Part shown: piece by piece, positions 54,570 through 64,000 of the stretch | How positions within the stretch are numbered: position 1 is the first letter of the stretch | Layout of the letters: each line of letters begins with the position of its first letter | NCBI GenBank assembly: GCA_018350325.1 | Contig: JAEVLN010000003.1 | Location: 4,416,745-4,480,744 of the forward strand | Direction of reading: 5' to 3' | Length of the DNA: 64,000 nt | Origin: Globodera rostochiensis | Taxonomy: Eukaryota > Nematoda > Chromadorea > Rhabditida > Heteroderidae | The notes under the pieces: generated by a model | The model's database searches: none | What the model saw: only the letters and a program-made list of their open reading frames with translations | Told to the model about the DNA's origin: nothing | Made by a program: the position numbers and the translations under genes

Positions 54570-56220
54570 GAAAAATTAAGGCCTTTTTTTGTGGACTGGG
54601 AGCTCGAAAGCAAAAACCGTACAGCCAATCTTCAACTCATTGATTTGGGCAACCACGTCGTGGAGTTTGCGCTGGACCCGCAAGGTTCAAAGTTGGAATT
54701 GCTGGGGGGGCACGGTGAACGATTTGAACAGACCGGTCCGGCGAATTTTGAAAACATAAAAAGGGTTTATAAGGTTGTCAGAAAAGAGTTTTTAGGGCTT
54801 TTCTTGGAAGTAGACAGAATCTGACTTACTTTTCGAATCCCGGACGCTCCACTCCCCAAGAAAACAATTAGTTCAAAAACTGTAATGATTCAAACCCCAT
54901 AAATCGAACTTTTTTCCCTAACTGCCCCCACCTCCAAATTGTTTTTCTGACATGATCGGTTACTTATTTCTACATTTCTACACAACAACTCGCATTTATG
55001 CCAAAATAAAAGTTTTATCAGATTTTAGAAACTCGGTTCAACCCTGGAGGCAACATTAAAATATGTCATATTTGACGGCCCAGATTTATCTGACACCAGG
55101 GTGGACGCATTGCACGGCCACGTCTTGACATTGGCCCTGCAAATATACGGCTGTCCCGTGATCCAAACGGCGTTGAAATCGGTGGACAAAGCGTCGCAAA
55201 TTGAGGCAATACTTTATTTTAAATAGTTACTATTACATTTTGAAAAAGAATCATTTTAATTAAACAATAAAATACTTTTAAGTTAATCGATGAGCTGACG
55301 CCGCTTGCGTGTGTGATCAGATGCATCAAAGATCGTTATGGAAGCCACGTCATAAACACGGTGAATAACACCAATATCGAATTTAGGGAATGGGTAATAG
55401 TTTCCATGAAAATTTGTTTGAATTATTTTTTAAGATATTTTTTTAAATAAACTCTTCGTTAGGATCACAATTTAAACTTTCTTTTATAACCTGTAAAGCC
55501 TTTTTGAAGGAATCGTTAATATTAAATTATATTAATGTGTTGTTTAATCGGGGCTCCCAGTTTGGGTTTTCAATAAAATTTCTATCGGCACCGCCGACCC
55601 CCCCCCCCCCCCCGTTCAAATTTTTTGTTTTTTGAAAACTTAAGAAAATTGTCATAAAAATGGCACTATTTTGGAACCGGTGCCATATTTTCTCGCAGAT
55701 GTTTGGCATCCCGTCCCATCCCAACAGGTTGCCTCCCTGTCCCTCCATGAATACGGTTGTTGGGTGATCCGAAGTGTGCTTAAACACTGTACAGAGCAGC
55801 AAAAGCGTCCCGTCGTGAAACAACTGCATGACAATTTGCTCCCTTTGGTCATGGATCAGTATGGCAGCTTTGTGATCAAACATATGCTTGAGCATGGACT
55901 GCCCGAAGACCGGGAGCGAAGTGATTAGATGGCTCATATGCTTGAGCATGGACTGCCCGAAGACCGGAAGCGAAGTGATTAGATGTGCCCGAAGACCGGG
56001 AGCGAAGTGATTAGATGGCTCATATGCTTGAGCATGGACGGCTCGAAGACCGGGAGCGAATTGTGCGCAGTCTGCATGCGAATGTGCTCACTTCCCTGTC
56101 CCTCCATGAATACGGTTGTTGGGTGATCCAACGTGTGCTTAAACACTACGAAGCAGCAAAAGCGTCCCGTATTGGAACAACTGCATGACAATTTGGTCAC
56201 TTTGGTCACGGACCAGTATG
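54570..56220 (+). pseudogene. PUF family gene, copy 3, disrupted
   Basis: Exons parallel copy 1: 54,590-54,700 (NRTANLQLIDLGNHVVEFAL), about 55,095-55,205 (LHGHVLTLALQIYGCPVIQT, LKSVDKASQIE), 55,285-55,360 (ELTPLACVIRCIKDRYGSHV) and 55,700-55,925 (VASLSLHEYGCWVIRSVLKH, DQYGSFVIKHMLEHGLPEDR). The intron at 55,206 again starts GC (GAG|GCAATA), as in copy 1. After 55,920 a 50-60 bp block (CTTGAGCATGGACTGCCCGA) is repeated two to three times out of frame, a second HEYGCWVIQRVLKH appears, and the sequence then runs straight into the minisatellite. Confidence 0.8.
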
Positions 56221-56224
56221 GCAA

Positions 56225-57775
56225 CTACAGATTAGACGACATATGTGCTCTCTTTGGTCACGGATAAGTATGGCAACTACAGATTAGACGACATATGTGC
56301 TCTCTTTGGTCACGGATAAGTATGGCAACTACAGATTAGTCGACATATGTGCTCTCTTTGGTCACGGATAAGTATGGCAACTACAGATTAGACGACATAT
56401 GTGCTCTCTTTGCTCACGGATAAGTATGGCAACTACAGATTAGACGACATATGTGTGCTCTCTTTGGTCACGGATAAGTATGGCAACTACAGATTAGACG
56501 ACATATGTGTGCTCTCTTTGGTCACGGATAAGTATGGCAACTACAGATTAGACGACATATGTGCTCTCTTTGGTCACGGATAAGTATGGCAACTACAGAT
56601 TAGACGACATATGTGTGCTCTCTTTGGTCACGGATAAGTATGGCAACTACAGATTAGACGACATATGTGCTCTCTTTGCTCACGGATAAGTATGGCAACT
56701 ACAGATTAGACGACATATGTGTGCTCTCTTTGGTCACGGATAAGTATGGCAACTACAGATTAGACGACATATGTGCTCTCTTTGGTCACGGATAAGTATG
56801 GCAACTACAGATTAGACGACATATGTGCTCTCTTTGGTCACGGATAAGTATGGCAACTACAGATTAGACGACATATGTGCTCTCTTTGGTCACGGATAAG
56901 TATGGCAACTACAGATTAGACGACATATGTGCTCTCTTTGGTCACGGATAAGTATGGCAACTACAGATTAGACGACATGTGCTCTCTTTGGTCACGGATA
57001 AGTATGACAACTACAGATTAGACGACATATGTGCTCTCTTTGGTCACGGATCAGTATGGCAACTACAGATTAGACGACATATGTGCTCTCTTTGGTCACG
57101 GATCAGTATGGCAACTACAGATTAGACGACATATGTGCTCTCTTTGGTCACGGATAAGTATGGCAACTACAGATTAGACGACATATGTGCTCTCTTTGGT
57201 CACGGATCAGTATGGCAACTACAGATTAGACGACATATGTGCTCTCTTTGCTCACGGATAAGTATGGCAACTACAGATTAGACGACATATGTGTGCTCTC
57301 TTTGGTCACGGATAAGTATGGCAACTACAGATTAGACGACATATGTGCTCTCTTTGGTCACGGATAAGTATGGCAACTACAGATTAGACGACATATGTGC
57401 TCTCTTTGGTCACGGATAAGTATGGCAACTACAGATTAGACGACATATGTGCTCTCTTTGGTCACGGATAAGTATGGCAACTACAGATTAGACGACATAT
57501 GTGCTCTCTTTGGTCACGGATAAGTATGGCAACTACAGATTAGACGACATATGTGCTCACTTTGGTCACGGATAAGTATGACAACTACAGATTAGACGAC
57601 ATATGTGCTCTCTTTGGTCACGGATAAGTATGGCAACTACAGATTAGACGACATATGTGCTCTCTTTGGTCACGGATAAGTATGGCAACTACAGATTAGA
57701 CGACATATGTGCTCACTTTGGTCACGGATAAGTATGACAACTACATGATTAGACGACATATATTGCTCACTTTGC
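56225..57775. repeat. 52/54-bp minisatellite derived from a PUF repeat, about 29 units
   Basis: Unit TATGTGCTCTCTTTGGTCAC GGATAAGTATGGCAACTACA GATTAGACGACA (52 bp). Five or so units have an extra GT (54 bp). One frame reads VLSLVTDKYGNYRLDDI, the same as the PUF repeat core VLSLVTDPYGCFVIEH in copy 2. 54 keeps the frame, 52 does not, so the array as a whole cannot be translated. The last units change (GACAACTACATGATT) before unique sequence. Confidence 0.95.
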
Positions 57776-57779
57776 GCGG

Positions 57780-60300
57780 TCGAGGGGTGTTCCCACTTCG
57801 AAGGACGCCCTTTCATCAAAAGAAGAAAACGCGGATGTTGAGTTTGAAAATGCGAATGAGACCTTTGGGTACATGCTTGCTAAATATAATAAGCCACAAC
57901 CCAGCTTTGTTCATATTCATCACATTGTTATTTACTTATGTTCGTTGTTTTTAAAGCGTTATTTTGATTTAAATGTTTTTAATTTTATTTTAGTATTTAT
58001 AAATTCCGTCTAATTTAATTTTGTTGTAAATAATTTTCGACCTTTCAAAATTTAAATTCTTTCACATGTCAATATCATTAATAAATTTAAAGCAAATGTT
58101 TCCGATCAGCAATGTAACCGGATGACAAAAAAATCTTTTCAATACCTAATTTGTTGACAAAAGTCCAGCCAATTTTTATTTTTTTCTGACGAATTTTCAA
58201 AAATGACAAAATAAACTTAAATTGTTTTTCTGCCCTAAGACAACGAAATAGGTAGAAAAGTTTTTATCAAAAAGTCTCAAAATTTTTAAAATATCGGGAA
58301 CCGCCTTGAAACCGGAACCGTGTAAACTTAATCCTATTCTGGAACCGGATAAAATGTTAAAAACAGAAAAAAATAAATAAAGAATAAATCTAAAAATGAT
58401 TGAGAAAATTTGGGTCCTCCCCAAAATGCCGTCTTTCCCACAGACACCCTCGGTAATGGTGTCTTTTACTGGTCCCGTTTTTTTTTTAATGGAGGTTTTA
58501 AGAAATTCCATGAAGTACTCGGGGGTTATCGAGGTCGCACACGAATATGATATCAGATTTTATCATATGCATCATCTATCAAAAATTTTTCAAAGTCGCT
58601 AAAAGGGTGTTTCTAGGGGTATTCGGGCGCGTAGAATTCGAATCTGAGCTCCATTTCGGCCAAATCGAATCCCGGATCCGAAATCGAACAATTTTCAAAA
58701 ATTTTCAAAAATTAATTTTGGCTTCAAAATCATTCAAAAAAAAAGATCAGATTCGGAATCTACGCCCCCGATTGCACATAGAAACACCCTTTTAGCGACT
58801 TTGAAAAATGTCGGGGTCGGGGTTAACTATGTGGGGTGATCGGGGACGTCCAAATATTCGGGGGCAGTGGTGAAGAAATTTTATTAAATAAAATTTTTTT
58901 TCATAAATGGGAGGGGGTGGCGCTGCCGCCGGGAAAAATTTTGAAGATTTTAACAATGTTTGTTAAGAAAATTGCTTTAAAATTTAGAAATTTGGACGTT
59001 TTTAAGCGAGAATTTCTGAAAATTTAAAAGCAGGAAAAATTCTAAAAAGCAGGCCAAGTGAAAAAGCAGGAAAAAGCTCAATAAGCAGGTACTCTGGTCA
59101 CACTGGAAACAATAGGCAAACGTTCTGTGTTCCCTTGGGGTTTCTCATCATGGACGGGTCGAACGAACCCGTACGATTTCAATAATTTCGAGCGTTTTCT
59201 TTCCTTTCGATTTCAAAAACTGAATTAAAAAATGATTTCAGAAATTTTTCTTTTGACCCATCCTTGCTTTTTCTCATCAGTCCATCGATAGTCTTTGGTC
59301 ACTAATTTGTAAGCCGGGAAATTCAGTCGCGGTATCAAATGGCGTCTGATCGTGTCCTTTCACATCGAGATCGGATTTGTCTCATTGAGAGCTATTGAAT
59401 GATACTAAATTTGTTGCAATTGATCCACAGGACATTTCCTTTCTGGGCCCTATGATCAACATTTACCAAACCGATAAGATAGCTAAGTGCTTACACTTAA
59501 GCGGATTCGAATAGAGACCGGAAACATGGACCAACCAAACAAAAAAAGTTTTTTTGTTTTTTTTTGGGTTGTGCTCCAATTTGACCCAAACTCCAAAAAC
59601 AAAAAATTTTTGGTCCGATTTTTTGTACAAAAACCCCCTAAAATTTTTTTGTTTTGGGTTTTGGGTCCGGACTCTAGATTCGAACCCAACGCATAACATA
59701 AAACTTAACGAAAAGGCAAACCACTAGGCCATCGATGTCTTTGGTAGTGTATAGAGACCATTTTTTTCTCTCCGGGCCGCAGGGGAGGCGAAGGAAAGGG
59801 CTTTTTAGGGTCATTTGGCGTCTCCCCCCCCCCCCCCCCCCCCACCGTTCTATGACCTGCCTCTCTTTTCCAATTGTTTCCTTCTCTTTCCAGCACTTTC
59901 TTCAATCGCCCAGAGATTTTGCCTCCTCATTCTAATTCTTTCCAGCATTTTCTTCCCACAAAGAACGGTGAATATAAATTTGTCCAAAATCCAATGAACT
60001 CAACGCACTCGGCGGCCCCTGTAGACTTGGCGTTCCAACACCCCCCCCCCCCCCAAAAAAAACCTCTGAGTTCATCCAGCTTTTTCTTTTTTTGAATGCT
60101 TTGTGCTCTTTTTCACTGAGACTTTCGATATCGACCGAAATTCGCTCGGTCTCCAAGTCCGGACTCTAATTACGCTATGTACAAATAAGCCGAGGCGTCC
60201 TCTTCCCCTCCCCCCCCCCCAACATTTTCGAAGAATTATTGCCCCGGCTATTCCTTGTCTCGAAAGATTTGAACTGATCAGTATTTTTAGCGATTATTAA
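57780..60300. other. intergenic repeat field
   Basis: No gene is seen. It includes GGAACCG words at 58,300-58,350, an inverted-end element at 58593-58802, G- and C-runs at 59,825, 60,040 and 60,210, and a CAAAAAC/TTTTTTG-rich inverted stretch at 59,520-59,660. Confidence 0.6.
58593..58802. repeat. 210-bp element with AGTCGCTAAAAGGGTGTTTC ends
   Basis: The left end AAGTCGCTAAAAGGGTGTTT returns in inverse at the right end. Inside are GAATTCGAATCTGAG and its relative CAGATTCGGAATCTACG. The inner text (GGGTATTCGGG, GCGTAGAATTCGAATC) recurs at 19,110, 33,975, 43,270 and 47,410, so this is a family. Confidence 0.7.
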
Positions 60301-60326
60301 CTACCAAAACTTTAAACGATCTGAAA

Positions 60327-61100
60327 ATGTCTTTGCTTCCATACAACCTGTTCTTTCGCCGTGCACAGCCCTCGATCGGGCATTCATTGTTTGCGCCATT
60401 GGAACAAATGGACCGTGAGCTTGACCATTTCTTTGACGGGATTCAGCCTCAGGTGGGGGGTTTGACTGTTTTTTTGGTAGGATTGCGCGAAAATGTAAAC
60501 CGGAAATTCTTTGTAGATATAGGAACATATATATTCGTGGTGCATTTTAGCAGTTTTTTGTTTCAGCTCCGTGACCACGCCGCGCAGCTGAGCATGTCGG
60601 ACAAAGGCGAGCTCTCGTACAAGGTGGGAACAAAAAACGGCACATTTTTAATGGCATTTTGCATATCCAAAAAATTGAGGTGGATGTCAGCGGCTTCCGT
60701 CCCGAGGAGGTCAAGGTCGAACTGAAGGACAATGAAATTGTTGTGGAGGGTGAACACCGCGAGCAGAACGACGGTGAGTTTTGTTGGGATTGCGAGCCGT
60801 TCACGAATTTGGAACCAATCCGTCAGCCCAAATGTTCGGATTGTTCCCATTTACAAATTCCATAAAATAGGCGGCACCCTTTAATCAAAAACAACACAAT
60901 TTTGGCACTTTTCAGGCGAGTCGGTGCATCGCCAGTTCAGTCGTCGTGTGCTCATTCCGGAAGGCATCAAAAAGGAGAGCATCAAGTGCGAGCTGGACGG
61001 GGGCCGCTTGTACATCACCGGCATGAAGACCACGGGCGATGGAAAGCGCTCCATTCCCATTGTGGTGAAGAAGGCGGTGGAGAAGAAGCAGCAGAAGTAG
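60327..61100 (+). CDS. small heat-shock protein (Hsp20/alpha-crystallin)
   Basis: ATP-independent holdase chaperone, 153 residues. Exons join in phase: 60327-60452, 60567-60623, 60680-60773 and 60916-61100. The third exon is taken from the AG in ATTGAG, which gives SYK|VDVSGFRPEEVKVELKD, the normal start of the alpha-crystallin domain; starting further left has no AG acceptor. Domain landmarks are EIVVEGEH, HRQFSRRVLIPEG and LDGGRLYITG. The N-terminal arm has the PLEQMDRELDHFF helix. The tail has RSIPIVVKK, the I-x-I/V motif that docks neighbouring subunits, and ends basic (KKQQK). No heat-shock element was identified with confidence upstream. Confidence 0.92.
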
Positions 61101-61109
61101 CTGCACGTC

Positions 61110-61720
61110 TTGAGGACGTCCATCTGAGACCAACTTCTTTCTTGGGCCTGCTTGACACATTGATTATGATCTTCGATCATTATCGCGTTTTCCGTTTTGC
61201 TTATAATTTGTTTTCTGAGTAAACAATCCATCTTAACGATTAGAGAGAATTGGGAATGATCGAATCTAATGTTTTGAGAGGGCGTATTTTTTTTATTAAA
61301 CTGACCATTTTTTATTGAAAATTTTGAATCTACCCCAGGGTTCCGATCTCAACATTTTTAAAAACAGCATCAAAACTCAACATGCTGGTCCTGATCCCGA
61401 TCCCGGCTTACACGATTTCGGTCCGGTTGACCAAAAAGCCCAACCAAAAAAGGTGCTAAAATTTGTAAGGGTAAAATCATTAAAATTTAATTTTGATAGA
61501 ATAGGAATAAATTTGGCGAAACAAAATTTTTATAAAGCTTCAAATATTTAATAATCTCCATATAAATGGTAGAGCCCGGAATTTTGAAAAATCCTGGACC
61601 TGGTTTTACCTGGGCTAAAAGACCAGGTTTTTCTGGACTCCAGGTCCAGAGTGATTTATGCGGACCTGGACTAAATTATTGAATATTTTCCGCTATGCCT
61701 TTTTTGAGAAAAGACAAATT
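61110..61720. other. 3' flank of the small heat-shock gene and CCTGGA-word repeat
   Basis: From 61,570 a TAGAGCCCGGAATTTT end is followed by ACCTGG, CCAGGT and GGACCTGGAC words to about 61,680. The right end was not fixed. Confidence 0.55.
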
Positions 61721-63115
61721 GATTAGCTTTCGCTTGATCAAAAGGTTCAACATACACTGAATAATATCGATTTTGTTTGATTTGTTTTCTTAATGATTAA
61801 TTTATTGATCGACTGATCGCGCACCTATGCCAAATGGCGGGCATTGCCTGTAGTTAGAGATAATTATTTTGGTGGAGCTTGGATAATTTTGAAAAAATTG
61901 GTCTAAAGAATTTAAACGTTTTTTGACTATAAACTCATGAAGGAAAGCAAAAAAATAATTTTCTAAGCATTGAGCTAGGTATTCCTTATTTTGTTTTCTA
62001 GTGATGGTAAAAATTTGAGAAAAATCTGTCGGATATAACGGAAGTTTTCCGGATCAATGTGCAGGTCAATCGGATCCAGATTTTGCGCGCCCTCCCTGGA
62101 GAAGGCGCTTCCAAAAATTAGGGTAAACCCATAAGCGTCCCCCTGCACGGAAACCTTTAGTAAAAGGCGAAAGATTTCATCGTCCGAATACAGAGGGACC
62201 AGGGATAAACATCGCGGGGAGTTTGGGGATATTTGTGAAAGAATTTGAGAAAAATGTTTATGGGTTGCAAAAAGGGGAAGAAAGGAGAGCAAAAATTCGT
62301 TGTCTTTCTCTTTTTGTATAGCCTCTTTCGCCTTCCCTGCCTAATATTTTTTTCTCTGAACTCCCATTAAAGAAATGGGGGGAAATCCTTTCCATTTGCT
62401 GCGTGCGTCCTCGCACGCCCGCATGCAGACTGACAGAGTGAGTGAGAGAAACAGAATAATGTTTTATGTGTTAACAGAGAAAAAGAGCGTGCGTATTGTT
62501 GCTGTGTTGTGCTCAGTGTCTTCCTTCTGCTGTTTACACCCCATCGAAAATAATCAAAGCAATTTTCACTTAATGTCCCTTTTTACCCCTTTTCTTTAGC
62601 CTTGCGCTCGGGCAATACAGCGAGCAATGAGGCTTAGCCGAGCTGCTGTTATTGCTGATTGAAAACTTTTACCAATTACCCGCCTTGGCCTGCGAAAGCG
62701 GTGCCCTGTGCAATTTTTGGACAGCCTTTCACGGCTTAAAATCCTTTTCGAATTTTGTAAAACCAAAGGGGGACCCTTTTGGGATAAAAATTGTCTGAGA
62801 ATATGTTATTTGATTCACTCTTTTTACGTCAATACGAAATTAAAATTGAGATTTCTAAATCGCTTTTAATCGGCTGAAATTTAAATTAAAGAAACCCCGA
62901 CTTTTTTTAAGTAACACCAACGCCGGATTTTAGCCCGATTCCGGAAGTCGGCATGAGTATTTGAAATTTTTTCCGTTAATTTCACAAAAGAATAGTTTTA
63001 TTCTCTGACTTTTTAAATAGGTACACTTCTGAATTGTGAATTATTAAGCCTTTTATTCAAATTAATCGAATTGAATTTGGCATCCATCACTGATCAGTTG
63101 GTCCCGGGCATATCC
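61720..63115 (-). repeat. inverse copy of the 47.6 kb dispersed repeat
   Basis: Matches 47640-48850 in inverse, with about 200 bp of other sequence at about 61,840-62,070. The right border (CCGGGCATATCCATCAAC) lies about 10 bp from the stop codon of the next gene. Confidence 0.85.
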
Positions 63116-63124
63116 ATCAACTAC

Positions 63125-63430
63125 TCAAAACTGTTGGCGCTGTGCGCCCCCATAACCATTTACGCCTCCGGCATTGCCAAAAGTGCCACCATTTCCACTG
63201 GCGCCTCCAGCAGATGGGCCAAAGCCGGCTTGGCGTTTGCCATACCATCCGCCGTAAGGATAGCCGTAGCCGCCGTAGCCGTAGACGGAGCCGTAGCCGT
63301 AGTCCAACATCTGAACCAAATAATTGGGGATGAATTATAGCCAAATTCCCTCCTACGTAAGTTTGGCTTTGTTCAATGGCCATTCCAATGCAAAGGACGA
63401 GCAGAACGAGCGAAACCCTTAAGGGGCAAT
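63125..63430 (-). CDS. Gly/Tyr-rich neuropeptide-like precursor
   Basis: Exon 2 is 63125-63310: DYGYGSVYGYGGYGYPYGGW, then YGKRQ and a Gly/Asn/Ala-rich tail ending GGAQRQQF. Exon 1 ends at 63357 and encodes a hydrophobic signal-like stretch (VSLVLLVLCIGMAIEQSQTY); its true start lies further upstream and is not fixed. GKR after GGWY is a classic prohormone cleavage plus amidation signal, so a PYGGWY-amide-ending peptide is predicted. YGGY/GGW-type peptides are known nematode neuropeptide-like proteins, some linked to epidermal defence. A secreted structural Gly/Tyr protein is the alternative. Confidence 0.65.
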
Positions 63431-63439
63431 ATTTTTGAA

Positions 63440-64000
63440 CAGAAATTGCGTTTCAAAAACTTGCATTTTGAAAGTCATTGACATCATTTTGGAAGTGTTT
63501 TAAGGATTTTCGAGGAAAAATATTTTTGAATGTGCCACAACGACATTTGCCGGCCTTTAAATACCTACAATTCTGGGGATTTGGCCAAAACAAACACTTT
63601 CGTTGCAGCACAATAATCTTTGACAAAAGAAATTGGCGGCAACAAAAGATTGGATAAGGAATAATAATAATAAATAATATTTGCCTACTCTTTTCTTCAA
63701 ATATGTCACAATGAATGAATGAAAAAGAATGCGAGTTCAAAAGAGCACACAATTAGATCTTTTTTAATGTTATAAAAATATATTAAAGGATAAAAAAAAC
63801 CGGTCGGTTAACCGGCCATAAGATCTAAAATCGGGTCTCTGAAAAATTCGGTTACCCGAAAACGGGGGGTACCGGTTTTAGTCGGTACTGTCAACCCTAA
63901 ACAGAAGTTTTACACTCACCAGCTAGATACTCGCAGAACAACATTAAAAAGAGTTATAAAACTCCAAACTTTGTAATGGATGAGTTGGGTATGGATGTTT
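63440..64000. other. flank with CCGGTT-word repeat
   Basis: From about 63,795 to 63,897 there are ACCGG, GGTTAACCGG and CGGTTACC words ending TCAACCCTAAAC, the partner of the receptor-intron repeat at 4034. The last 25 bases (GGATGAGTTGGGTATGGATG) are the start of another copy of the 15,960 foldback arm. Confidence 0.55.

Noticed and set aside
56225..57775. A long PUF protein with many repeats
   Set aside because: Most units are 52 bp and shift the frame, so stops appear within two or three units.
59460..59705. Gene in frames open on both strands
   Set aside because: Inverted, T/A-run-rich repeat text; both strands open by symmetry, no motif.
60624..60679. Heat-shock gene acceptor loss (no AG before ATCCAAAAAATT)
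   Set aside because: The AG in ATTGAG at 60,678-60,679 gives a normal in-phase acceptor and a better alpha-crystallin start.

Overview
The window is eukaryotic and looks like a tylenchid nematode, most likely a plant-parasitic cyst nematode (Globodera/Heterodera group). The evidence is short AT-rich introns (many 45-100 nt), GC-AG as well as GT-AG introns, a levamisole/nicotinic-type receptor subunit, BTB-MATH and PUF (Pumilio) paralogues, an LCAT-like lipase, secreted serpins, and (TTAGGC)-type nematode telomere words scattered in repeats. The species is an inference; the gene families are read directly from the sequence.

Layout. 0-8 kb: fragments of a possible secreted peptide gene, a complete nicotinic-type Cys-loop receptor subunit (+), a poly-C tract and an intact unknown gene. 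8.6-12.5 kb: a small hAT-like element, a secreted protein with three internal 33-residue repeats (-), and a 1.86 kb array of a 16-bp minisatellite. 13.3-19.5 kb: a decayed MATH-BTB gene, a 1.1 kb inverted-repeat transposon, a small Cys-rich gene, and a decayed J-domain gene sharing its Cys-rich tail. An inverted pair of a repeat flanks this block. 20.8-23.8 kb: a nine-exon, fully open PARL-type mitochondrial rhomboid (-) in which both catalytic residues are replaced. 25-26.1 kb: a BEL/Pao gag remnant. 26.9-33.5 kb: a broken LCAT-like lipase (-) with a serpin gene lying between its exons. 34.7-40 kb: two broken PUF gene copies with MITEs. 42 kb: a likely Cys-rich secreted protein (-). 44.35-47.04 kb: a BTB-BACK-MATH gene (+). 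49.1-52.0 kb: the second serpin copy (-). 54.6-57.8 kb: a third PUF copy that runs into a 1.5 kb minisatellite made from PUF coding sequence. 60.3-61.1 kb: an intact small heat-shock protein (+). 63.1-63.4 kb: a GY-rich neuropeptide-like precursor (-).

There is no operon or single pathway here. The genes are a receptor, a mitochondrial rhomboid, a chaperone, secreted proteins and ubiquitin-adaptor or RNA-binding families in fast turnover. The most striking results are the PARL-like protein that has lost its Ser/His dyad, the PUF-derived minisatellite, and a set of very small hAT-like elements with verified 8-bp target duplications whose interiors are built from iterated self-complementary words that differ from copy to copy. 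The serpin pair shows complementary damage: one copy lacks two core exons, the other part of an N-terminal extension.
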